Positions 1 to 11,396 of a stretch of 64,000 nucleotides of DNA are shown piece by piece (within the stretch, counting starts at the first letter, position 1; each line of letters begins with the position of its first letter). A program made the translations under genes and the position numbers. Source of the stretch: Rhynchonema sp. JSB1_4 (lineage: Eukaryota; Nematoda; Chromadorea; Monhysterida; Xyalidae). The notes below the pieces were generated by a model. It saw only the letters and a list, made by a program, of their open reading frames with translations. It had not been told where the DNA came from and searched no databases. Location of the stretch: the NCBI GenBank assembly GCA_030248065.1, contig JASAMV010005069.1, positions 124,001-188,000 on the forward strand, written 5' to 3'.

Positions 1-107
1 TTGACACAGTTCCATTGATATGAAAATAGTATCAATGCGATTTCAAAATTTGTTGAAGTTCATGCCCCATAGTAAGAAAAAAATCAACTGGACTACGAAG
101 CATTCAC

Positions 108-3100
108 CCGACCTTCTTTCAAAATCTCAATCACGTCGCCGGCATTGAACCCAATTTCATCAGTGTCCTGTGCGTCATAGGCGTACAGCGTGCGACATTG
201 GGCCAATTGGGGTTTAGGCTTGACCGGAGGTTTGGGCCGACCGCCGCCTGGCAGGGGACGGGATGGCGTGGACGCGTGCACCTGTCAACAATGGGTGTAG
301 AATGAATTGTGCTCATGATTACAATCAATGCACTTTTTGTCCTGTATGTCTGCTTTTGTGAAATTCGGTTTGTTTGGTTTATCTGCCCAAATCTGTTTAC
401 AGCTCAACTTCGATTGCGAATCTCAACGAATAGGTAGAGAGCGGACAAAGACAAATCCTCAATGCCCCCACCACTGACGTGTGTTATAATAATCCGCCAC
501 ATATTCACATTGTGAATGTTCTTGATGGTGTGGTGAGTGAAGGAAAATTTTGTTATCATGTCCATTTAACAGTTACAGCACTAGTCCATGGCCCACCTCA
601 ATGTGCAGTGAACCCCATGGAGCTGACCCTGGTACCCCATAGGCGCGGAATAAAAAAGACTGACTGGCTGTTGATGCTTTATCCACCAAGCTGTACGTAC
701 GTATAGTGCCATAGTCTCTCGACAAACCGGACAGCGTACAGACGGCCACTTCGCTAACCTCCCCAGCCCTGCCCGCTTTCGGTGTGTCCATGAACGCGGC
801 ACCCCTCTGTGCATTGTTGGTTGGGTGCACCTGTCTGTGATGCGCACCCGTGCCCGCTGGCATGACCATACGTGGTGCATGGCCAGATGAACTGCTGATA
901 CGACGTGACAGACGATTGCCTGCAATGCACGGACTGTGTATGGGCACGGTAGCAAAATACCAAAAACAAACTTGTCGTGCTTTTGCAAAAACAGCGTTGT
1001 TTTTGTCAAGTTGAAGTTGAAGGAATACTGACTAGGACACTTTTTCTATGGATGGTCACACAGTCGACGAGACACTCCTGACCCATGAAAAATGAACAAT
1101 GAGCGAACAAAATAACCCAAAAAAACGAAACCCCAACTGAAACTGACCAACAGCCATTGAGTCATTTTGATGTGACTGTTGATGCGCCAGCGGTCGACGG
1201 TGGTGCACGACTGGGGAGGCGATGTGTGCGCCGGGACCTACAATTTATTTGGGTAAAAGACGGATAAAAGATTGCAGCATAACTTTGCCCAAAATCAGCA
1301 TACCTTGTACAGTGCAGAGCCTAAGTGGCGTAAAGCAAGCTTATACTCTGACAATTCTTTTGGGAGAAACTTTTCAAACGCGTTGCCTGATCCGTAAAGC
1401 GCATGACGCGTGCACTGGCTATAGCGGTCACGTGACTTCTGTAGCCAGTGCACGCATGATGCGCTTTACGGATCAGGCAACGCGGTTTAAATGTTTCTCC
1501 CAAAAGAATTGCCAGAGTATAGCTTCACACAAATGCATAGCAGATTACGTTATGGCTTGCGCAATTTGAGAACTGAATTTGTGGTTTTTGCACATGTCAG
1601 AGTAACTAAACTAGGTTTTGAGAGAATCTACCACCAAAGCAGCAATCGTCAATAACGCTCCCACATACGTGTATCAGCGGGCAAGCCATTGGCAATACTG
1701 ATCACGACAGCTTTGCCTTGCACAGTCAGGGTGGCCTGATCACCAACTCCATCATTCAACTGGAATTGCACACTCCTCACATTGGAACCGAATTGCAGAC
1801 GTTGTTTCTTGACGGTGAAATCGTGCGTGTTCGCAAACTGCAGCGGTAGCTGGCGACCGGCGCACTTCTCGGCGAAAATTTTGCTGCAATTTATAAAACG
1901 GAAGATGACGACGACAGTGACGGCTACAGCGATTGAAATAGGAAGCTGTACCCAACACTCGATAATGGATCTAAAGCTGTTGGTTAGGTCTTGGTCGGTC
2001 ATGTCAAGGTACGTGGGGATATTTCGAGACGTAAACCTCAAATGAGATCGGTTTCGATTTCAACCACGTCCATGCCTGTTATCTCTGTGCAAGTAGTGTG
2101 GTCTATGGAGTTTCTGAAAAACATTCACGCGGATCGAGGTCTACAGAGCCACACGTGAGCCGGTTCGCTTCAAAAAGTTCACGACAGTTTCTGCAGACGA
2201 CAACGCCATAATCAGGAAAACGTCAAGTGATCAACTGAAACCCATTCTGACCTAAGTGCCGTCAAGAACTCTGTTTTGAACACTGATTCCAGCAGCGAGC
2301 CCTCCGCATTCTGCACATGGATGACCATAAAATCGTCTTGCAAAGTGCTCAGCCCAACCGCTTGGATCTCTGCCAGCTCAATACGTCGCTTCACCACTTC
2401 GACCATTCGACCTTTGTCTGGACCTTGTTTTGACTGAAAAATATCGGTTAGCGAACCCTTTTCAGAGTGACCCTCAATAGTAGTCAATCCTTCGAAATGG
2501 TGACCGACAAATACGGTGGGTCCTCGATACCCAGCTAACATGCTGGCTCAATAGGTGAACATTCTTTATAGCGATTGAAAACATTCTCCCGACCACGTGA
2601 CTATAAAGACGTGCTGGTGCAATAAAGACGTCTTTGAATGACCTTGATTTCAGCACGACTTAAAAAATTTTACAAAATTCACGCGCACCTGCTCTCGTCC
2701 AATCAGGAATATCGCTTTCTGCGTCAGAATCATGTCTCGTTTCGTTGACTGAAAAGAAATGTTTCATTCACTTGACATGAACAGAGTTCAGCAGAATGTG
2801 AAGACTTGTGTACCGACGTCATTTGTTTTGTAAAATAAAAAAGAATAATTCGTAAATCAAGTCAACCTTGAACCTCCTGTCGTACTTGTTGACGGTGTGC
2901 GCGAACAACACGCGTTCGCGCTTGCCGATCAAAGCCTGAATACCCGGGTGACCCTCTATGCCGACATAATCCCCAACGAAATTGCGATTTATGGAATGCC
3001 GACGACGTTGTTTTTTGTTGAATAGCAGATCGCTGGCTGTGAACGTTTGATATTTAGGTGTTTATTATGCGCAATAATCGGTAATCACACTGATTATGGC

Positions 3101-6100
3101 TTGGCGCACAGGGGATGGGCTGTGATGTGAACACAATCCACAACCGAGGACGTATTTTTTATCTTTGCATTAGGCGCACAGGCACACAAACAACTAAATC
3201 AAACAACAACGAAACATTAAACACTTTACCTTGTTGTTTCAATTCAGCGAAATGTTTGCGTGCGTTGTAACGTCTGAACGCTTTCTGTATGACCCTCGCA
3301 AAGCCATCGTATTTTCGCTCGCGCATTTCTTCAAGCAGAAACAGCTGAAAAAAACATGAAAAATTTTGGGACTCGAAATAATTTTCATGACCAAAGGCCA
3401 GTGTTTGGTTTGCTTGTCAGTGAGCCAGGGCACTGCACGGAAATAACACCATACAAGTCAGATTTCAGCCAATCTTACTTTTGTGATGCAGGCACAACTT
3501 TTTCAACAAACGTAAACCGTACCGATTCGGGATTCTTGATGAACACTTTGGATCGTCCCAACTGAAACTGGTCATCATCCATGTTGACAGCGTGCATGAT
3601 CAACCGAATGCCCTGTCGAACGTCGCCGTGGAATTTGCGAGGCGGCCAGGTCTGGTCACTCAGAATGGCGTACCTGGAAGTAAACTGTTTCATCGAAAAA
3701 GCATAAATCGTCCGAGATATTGCGATTTGAGATCACAATTTACACCCTTTTCGCCCAATATTGTTGAGACAACCAGCCACCCACAAGTTTTAGCCTCAAC
3801 CGTGATTATTCCGGTGCGTCACATCTTGATTCTAGCAGCGACGTCAAGCTGGTAATCGCTTCTGGTCGGCTTCGAATGAAAAATGTTTCACAATTTGTAT
3901 TGATGTGTGAACAAGACATGGTATGCGGACTGATGTTTCACAACGATCACCATTGGTCACGAGACTATAGCAATGAGTTTGCCAGCACAAGAATATGGTC
4001 TGTTGACGGTTTTTTGGAGGCAAATTTGCCAGAGGCGTTCGCACTGAAAAGAGCCCTGGCACCTCGGTCTGTCTGCGAAGGCAGGGCGAAACAGACCAAC
4101 ATTACTGCACTCCGTACATTGTTTCACTGTTGTTTAGCCCCATGTCAAAAACCGCCAGTGGCATTCATAGTATAACAATTAGTGATTCCCAGGTTAAACA
4201 TCACGGTTACGGAACCACTTCCGATCTGTATTGGAAACACACAGTAAATCCTACCGACCGATGCATAAATTTCTGGAATGGTCGTCTGTACGCGTAACCA
4301 GCTCGACGAACTCGCACGTTCTCACGAAGACCAAGGTATTCAACTTGGTGTTGTACGCTGGAAAATGTTTCGTGTTTTTAGGGAATTGCTTCCAGTGAAT
4401 GGTGTTTCAGTCAATTGGGCAGATGGTGAAACTTTATATCCCGAACCGAACACAGCAAAAAAATTTATTCCAAAACCGTTTATCCTCCCAATCCAGCGGT
4501 CGCTTCGTTTCGTTTGGTTTTATGCATCGAATATAATGCGGCGTGCACTGCATAAGAGAGTTGACTAGCTGATTGGCTTGGCCCTGAAAGTAAAAAATAT
4601 CAAAACCAAAATGGTCAAAAGAAGTTAATCGAAAATTCCACAAAACCAACCCTAATCTTAGTCGCACTGGTTGTAGGTCGTGACTTGGCACCACTGGTGA
4701 CGTTTTCGGGAAACAAATTGACTAGAAACGGGCTGCAAAGAATAACAACGCATGGTTTTTGTTACATTTCTAACAAAAACAGAAGAAACAAAAATGAATT
4801 GCAAACAACGTTACTTTTCACTCGATTGCATCATCTGTATCAGATCCGGGAACAGCACGTCACGATTTCGATCGCAGAAACCCTCGATATCGTACGTGAC
4901 CTGCAAAAAATCCCACAATTTTTCAAAGAGGACGATCTTTGTGCATTTATCTGAGCGCACTCATGTGTTGGCGACCGGGTATCGGGTGTATTCACTTCGC
5001 GCTGACAATGTCATGCTGCACTACGGGCCAGTGAGAAGCCACGACGAAACATACAATCTACGACGTACACTGCTGCACAGTTCAAAAGTCCGAAAAAGAA
5101 AATTGCCCGATTTCCCAAGCTCACCACTAACCTGTCCGGCATAGTGATGCACAATGAAACATTCAGTGCCGCCCTGATAATGGTCATGTTGTCGAACTTG
5201 ATTGTTGAGTTTCTGCAGAAATTTATCATCGGCGCCGTCTGTTTGTGCGTGCATCTGCGCACAGATGTCGTCCAGGATACAGAAACAGCCTGGAAATTGT
5301 GGAGAAACACAAACATTCGTGTCAAAAACGACATTTTTATACCCATTTAGTTACGAGACCCTCTACAGTTATTATTTAGAACGATATTCCCAGGCCCCCA
5401 CCCCATCTTGCCGCTAGCCTGCCACCAAACCAGGAACCGATCATAGTGGATATTCTTGGTGACCGATTAGGCCTGTCCCGATCAGGTCACAATGAAGGTT
5501 TTGTTGCGCGTCAACCTGCCGCAAGGCTATGAGCTTTCACACAACTGTCAGCTGGCAAAATCAATAGCATTCAGTCCCTCCACTGTATCTAACCGGGTGG
5601 GGACTTGTCTTCAATCAGCTGGCACACAACTTTGTTGTTGAAATACTCAACCGGTGTCCATTGTATGCCTTCTTGTATGTATTCTTCCTGAAAAGGTCAA
5701 GTCCGAAAGGTTGGCTTGCTTGATCGGCAGGTAGTTTCTCAGTTGCGCAACAACAGCACCTCAGTGGACAACGATTTCTTGAAATGATGTAAAAAGCATG
5801 GAAAGGATATATGACAAACAGCGCGATCCGCTTCATGAATCAGGCAGCGCGTTCGAAAAGAAAGCCTCTAACCGTATTGTCAGAACATAACTAATCACAG
5901 CGCAATTCTAACCTGTTCAGCTTTGAGTGTCAGTTCAATAAATATCTGCTGCAACTTCTCATTCACGTAATTGATGCAGAATTGTTCGAATCCGTTTCGT
6001 TCGAATATCTCAAAGCCATAGATGTCGAGCACACCCAATGTTTGCAGCTGACGTTTGTCCGTGTGCATCGCGTTGTTGACCGATTTGACTAAAGTTATGA

Positions 6101-9100
6101 AACTGCTTTCGTTCATACATTTTTCGTTGTGCACCGTGCTTTTCGTGCCCAGCCTACGTTTGATGGCAGAATAGTGGATACTTGTTCTACGATTTCATAC
6201 TCTTGATCAATGTCCTACTTAGGAGCCGTGAACTACCGAAAGCATACCCACGATCCCGGAGTAAGGAAGTTTCTCCGTTGGTGCAAGTGTTTGGGTTGCA
6301 GAATTGGTTTCATGCGTTGGTGGAAGATGGCAAATCTAACGACAAAGCAGCCTCCGAAAAATACTTGCACACGCAGCGCATATTGAATATAGCAACATTT
6401 TGGAACAACCGTGTAGTCCGAACCTGTCGCAAACCTCCTAGTGAGTAGTTATTACCGCTCCATTTGGAGAATGAGGCACACCAAAAAACATGGACTGCAT
6501 GGGTATCGACCAAATCACGCACCCAAATAGTCAAACAGCCTCGTGTAGAGTGCCTTTGCCCACGCATCCCTGGTGTATTCGGCTTGTTGTACATTCAATG
6601 TTACGTCAATGTTCTCCGTTTGTCGTCCCCATTTCGATTCCATTCGACGACTGATCAATTTTGAACGGATCACTTCCGCGTCAAGTCCCAGCAGATAGGA
6701 TGGGAATTGGAGGACTGAAGTGTTCGGCAAATTTATACATGTAGTTTTTTCAACATTTGCGCTCTTCAGCATGCAAGCAGCTAGAAAATTCTGAAGCAAA
6801 AGCCTGCAGCTGCTGATCTTATGAATGAAAATGAACCCGCCAATTTTGAATCTCCGCTTTCAGAACAGTCCGCTGAAATAAGAAACTAAATGAAAATTAA
6901 CAAAAACAAAAAAATCAATAGCGAGCACCAAAACCATTCACATACAATCATCATTAGCGACTTGGGCGTATCCATTACTTAATTCAATGAACCCAATGTT
7001 GCCAATGTGCAGCACGGTAGCCACCAATTTCAGTACTTCGATCTGAATGTCCTCCGGAATTCCGATCACTTCCATTGCATTCTGGAGAAATAAAAATGAA
7101 TTTAGTTCATCGTTTGAGCCCAAGCTGCCTTTAAAAAAACCTTTGAAGAACAACGGAGTCTATTTTAAGCTCACTGCCAATAACATCCCACATCAAACCA
7201 ACCAACCAGTGTATCGTGGAATTCCTTTGCATCATTCGTGCCCTCAATACTCGTGCAGCCACTTTGGTTAAGATAATTGTAGTAGTCGAGATTCGTGATG
7301 CCGAAACTTTCTGAACAGAAAAACTCAAATTGTCACGCGTTTTTTTGTTAAAATGATAAAGATCAATATGAGATACCGCGCATTTCAGGCGTGGCCCCGG
7401 CACAAAGCTGGTAGAAAACGTGGAAGTTGCGTTCGTCGCGATTTTGTGACACGACGCGGGTCTGCGATGTTTCAAAGATGTGAATGTATAGTTCATTTGT
7501 AGAGACTGCATTACCAAACTTGAAAGGAGACACCCACCTTTTCGAGCAGAAAATTCGACACTTTGCCTCCGACTGGCTCACCACCGTTGAACAGAATCTC
7601 AACGTATTTGCCCTAAAATTGAAGTTACAGTATTTTAACTTTTATGATTCGCTAAACTGTTGACACATTTAGCATGGTTTGCAGTTATCCGGTCAGACAA
7701 AGAAACATTTTAATATGTATTAACCGGTGAACATTACGCTGCTATCAATACCAGGGACACATTTGGCTGTGGCAAGCCAAAGTCAAACCAAACACCGAAT
7801 GCATAAACGAGATAAAATCTGAACATTTCGCTTACAAATCGACTGGAATTATTGTTGCGCACGGTCTTGGCGTTACCGAACGCTTCCAGCAGCGGATTCG
7901 TCTCCAGGATAACGTCTTTGATGTGCTGAAATCGACAAAAACTTACTCCTAGTTAGTGTCATGAAAATAGACAGTAAAGTAACACTGTAGTACACATACA
8001 CACCGTACCGTCCACTCTCCTGAAACTGTCGTCTCCATGTGAAAAAGGGCCTCCTTACACTGCTCTTTCAGATGGCGGCGAACAGTTTCGTGCCCAGGTC
8101 CTACTCAGCCGCCAAAGTCCATTTCCCTGTACTTTACATTTACTGCACATAACTAATATTCCTCATAACTACACTAGCCACGGGTATAGGTAACGTAACA
8201 CCACGCGAACACGAGCCTGATTTCTTTCGTTTTGCCAGTGCCGAAATCGAGCTCGTGTTGGCGTAGTTTGCCTTTACGTACCTGAACCCGTTGTCCGCCG
8301 CCCGACACTTTCGCGACGTATGACATGATGTATTTGGCTGCAACGGTCTTGCCGGCTCCGCTCTCGCCGCTGAAAAACAAGAATGTCCATGGAACTTGTG
8401 GTTACAATGGGCACGGTGAGAGTAATTCGATGCAGGTAGGTTATTTTGATTTATCTTTAGTTAGATTATTAGTTCACATATTACATCCAACTTCTGTCAT
8501 TTCAAACAGTAATTGGCTATGCTATGATTTAACTTATGAAACATTCTGGAAGCCAGAACGTGAAACAACTTTAACTCATATGAGCTTGGCCAACTTCTAA
8601 AACCATTAAAACAATTTAGAAAAAGACCACACCTGATGATAACACACTGGTTTTCCTGGTCAATGAGCATGTTCCTGTACATATTGTCAGCTAGTGCGTA
8701 AATGTGCGGCGGGTTTTCGTACTGAGCCTGAAATAGCTGCTCTTGTTTTAGCGAACATTTTGCATGTAACATGACGATACGTGAACATATGATGAATGAC
8801 GATTATTCCGACAGAAACAAAACACACTGAAATAAGAAAAAAGACATGACTCACAGCGCCTTGATACAGCTCGACCTCCTTGTCAGTGAAGTATGGCATT
8901 TGTTTGAATGGATTCACAGACACGAGCACTGGACCGATGTAGGTCTGCGAAAAGGATTTCGAATAAACGAGATTAAAGAAATAATTCTGCGATTTCACAA
9001 ACCAGATTTCGTTCAATTTTACATCATGAACGTTAAGACACATGGCGGTGTGGTCAAGGTGATCTTATACGTAACACCAGGAGGTTTGAAATCAGAAGCT

Positions 9101-9624
9101 GCGAGAACCTTTCGTCAAGAATGCGCATTTTTTGTAACTATAAAAGTTGTTTATGATTTAATTTTTCAGCATGACAGCCGTGGGCGCAGCATTTCGCACT
9201 GGCTAACGGGCAGTCTTTCGCAGTCGCTCGTGAAACATCAGCATCAAATCTGTCGCCAATCTTTGCATGGCGCTTTCGGTATTCGGTGCAAGCCAGAGTC
9301 GGGCTCAGTGCAACTTGAGCCCCTTTCATTAACTTTTATTTGTAACGAGTCTTATGAAAAAAGAATTGAACCTATAATCTACACATGACCAAAGATTGCC
9401 GAGAATTAAACGATTTGCACGGCAAATTCGCGTACATTTTGAATTCTTGCACATGGAAACGTTGGTATAAAGCCACCGCCCAGGATCCAACTAACAAAAA
9501 TGGTATTTCCATTGTATCGTTTCTTCAAATTATCGACAATAGCCGAGTCGGATATCTTTGCCAACAATACCATGTCATCCACACCACAATGGTGCACGTT
9601 GGTGTGTGATTGCCAGTGGAACGG
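108..9624 (-). CDS. Class I myosin heavy chain, long-tailed Myo1e/f type (partial at both ends)
   Basis: Actin-based motor with a membrane-binding tail and SH3 domain, expected at cortical actin and endocytic sites. Exons (minus): 9496-9624, 8855-8944, 8633-8727, 8282-8369, 7836-7925, 7538-7612, 7377-7461, 7207-7310, 6946-7081, 6523-6714, 5913-6088, 5594-5687, 5132-5289, 4815-4900, 4651-4732, 4477-4583, 4259-4357, 3523-3673, 3230-3344, 2867-3036, 2689-2748, 2252-2433, 1669-1883, then 108-281. Phases agree through 1669. Visible motifs: P-loop GESGAGKT, switch I NNNSSRF, switch II DIYGFE, actin-binding [17 protein letters not shown], one IQ segment ([16 protein letters not shown]), TH1 tail with NRNFVGDY, Pro-rich stretch, and the SH3 start [11 protein letters not shown]. 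The SH3 is cut off by the window edge. The first coding exon with ATG was not found. Tail exons between 281 and 1669 are unresolved; 759-830 and 1179-1237 are candidates but do not restore frame as I joined them. Family certain, symbol not assignable. Confidence 0.95.
1344..1519. repeat. TA-flanked palindromic MITE in a myosin intron
   Basis: A 176-bp element whose two halves are inverted copies of each other with few differences; both ends start TACTCTG and are flanked by TA. The centre contains the small palindrome GGTCACGTGACT. The TA duplication and terminal inverted repeat suggest a non-autonomous Tc1/mariner-like element. A decayed relative may lie near 5822-5870. It sits between myosin tail exons and would form a strong hairpin in the pre-mRNA. 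Confidence 0.75.
2155..2190 (-). other. Possible 36-nt in-frame microexon of the myosin tail
   Basis: In the intron between myosin exons 2252-2433 and 1669-1883 a 36-nt stretch is bounded by TCTGCAG and GTGTGG. It would insert 12 residues ([12 protein letters not shown] plus a shared Thr codon) without changing phase. The inserted peptide resembles the residues it would precede, as if an alternative version of that part of the TH1 domain. Skipping it also gives a good family match, so it is optional at best. The donor is not strong. Confidence 0.25.
8187..8274. repeat. Short internally deleted copy of the 187-bp MITE family G, beside a myosin 5' splice site
   Basis: Terminal sequences GCTCGTGTTGGCGTAG and its inverted partner match the full copies at 24873-25061, 38324-38510 and 47930-48116, but most of the interior is missing (88 bp versus 187-189 bp). 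TA flanks each side. The element ends only about 7 nt from the GT donor at 8281 of the P-loop exon 8282-8369. Confidence 0.7.
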
Positions 9625-11154
9625 CTAAAATGCGGGAAGAATACATTTAGAAATCTGTCATTCAGAAAGTCTATCCCCTTGATAGTTACCCTTAATAGTA
9701 CCTACATAGGTGGCTGTAAATTCGTTCCAAATCTGTTGTTGTTAATGCCACCTACTGCTGTTCTCAATTCTTGCTGAACGGCCTAGTGCTTGAATTTGAC
9801 AGGTCCAGCTCATGTCACTATAACGAGGATGCTGATTCACCGCACTATAATCAAACTTCAATTGCTCTAGGCTTCATTTTTAAGAGTTGGCAGTTATGCA
9901 CAATGCTAATCCTGAAAAATGAACGTTGCACGCACGTTCTTCCATACGAATTTTTCAAGTTGCGGCAAACAAGTTCCAGGACAGCCACAAGTAAACGTAT
10001 CCTCCCTTGTAAGCATTACATGTACACTCAGGAACGAACAAAGTAGTCATTTATACAATCCCAAAACTCACCATTTTGGTGACTCGTGATTCTTTTCGAT
10101 GTGAATTTCGAACACTGGTCAAAATGAAAATAGCGGCAGTTTTCGCGCAGCAATACTGGTAATAGCACTCGGTAACATCTGAAAAAAACGCGATAATAAT
10201 ATACCCAGGAACGCGGGTAATGCAGGCGCAAAGTGCATTTCACATCAAAAATACATTCACATGCGGATATAATATCCTGGCCAATAAAAAATATCATTGC
10301 ACTGCACTCTGCTGGAAGCGCAGGCAAACACGGAGAAAAACAGGCAAGCCACAAGTGAAAAACGTCACACACTTGAGCCAGGTGATTGGGGCGGAAAAAG
10401 CGCAGCAAAGCCAGCCACCACACTTATGTATAATGTCGACATACATAAAAAGGCCTATTCTTGAAAAATAAAAATTCACAGTGTGTTGCGCGAAGGTTAC
10501 CGGGGGGGGGTGCAGTGTGGCAGAGTAAACATCGCTGGAACATGTGCGTATGCGTAACACCACCACTGCAGTATGAATCATACCCAGGGTTATTCTAGTG
10601 TTGAAATCACATAGTATTGCCATGCGGTATTACGCACGATAGTATTAGGTGTTTTTCGGGTCGTTTTTGGTAAGCACACCCGCGTTAAAACAAGTTACGC
10701 TGTAGCGTTACTCATCGCGAGAAAAGAATTTTGTTCTGGTTGCCGGTTCAGTGCGACACACGCAAACATTCGTTACGTTGTTGTTTCTGGGTAAAAATTC
10801 CAAGGGAACTCCGAACAAACCTGGCTGTTACAGTTGTCAAACACTCATCAGATGAAGACTTGTTTGGTCATTCGTTCGCTGCTTCTTTTCACTTTCGTCC
10901 GTAACGGCCCTGAAAAATACGAATCAAATTAAAAAAAGATGGCAGCAGTTTGGTTGAAGAAAACATGCTCTGGTTTCAATCTAACACTTGAAAAACGTGC
11001 AATCATGTTTTCGGGACAGGAAAGAGGAAACGAAACACAAGACATTTCATGGACATAAAACAAAATATATAATAACACCTCACCATGCGGGTTGGGGTGC
11101 ATGTTAGATACAAGCAAGATAAACAATGTGAAAAATTTTAGCATAGAATTATCT
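9625..11154. other. Intergenic or 5' region between myosin and RIOK1, nothing recognised
   Basis: Lies upstream of the first recognised myosin exon and downstream of RIOK1. It should hold the myosin first exon and promoter, but no convincing N-terminal exon or TATA box was found. A run of G occurs at about 10501-10509. Open frames here are short and lack family features. Confidence 0.4.
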
Positions 11155-11160
11155 TTTATT
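11155..11160 (-). promoter_or_regulatory. Candidate polyadenylation signal of RIOK1
   Basis: AATAAA on the minus strand about 240 nt past the RIOK1 stop codon. Position fits a 3' UTR, but no transcript evidence is available. Confidence 0.4.
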
Positions 11161-11396
11161 CCAATTTTCAGGGTAAGGCACGCTCAAACCAAGTGCAACA
11201 ACAACAGGAACAACATGGCACAACCAGGTGTGCAGTCCGCCTTCTAAACAGTGAACTCTTCCAAATAGGTATCGACAATTTGGTGCCCAAACTACGTTAA
11301 TCTGTCACTCGACAACGAACATTCATCAAATAATGATGGATCCTAAGATCATGTCACTATAACCAGGCTGGACTGTAACGATATTTATGCAACAAG

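Noticed and set aside
10871..10911. Possible minus-strand exon with acceptor TTTTTCAG before GGCCGTTACGG
   Set aside because: It does not match the myosin N-terminus or the RIOK1 C-terminus, and no donor or partner exon was found.
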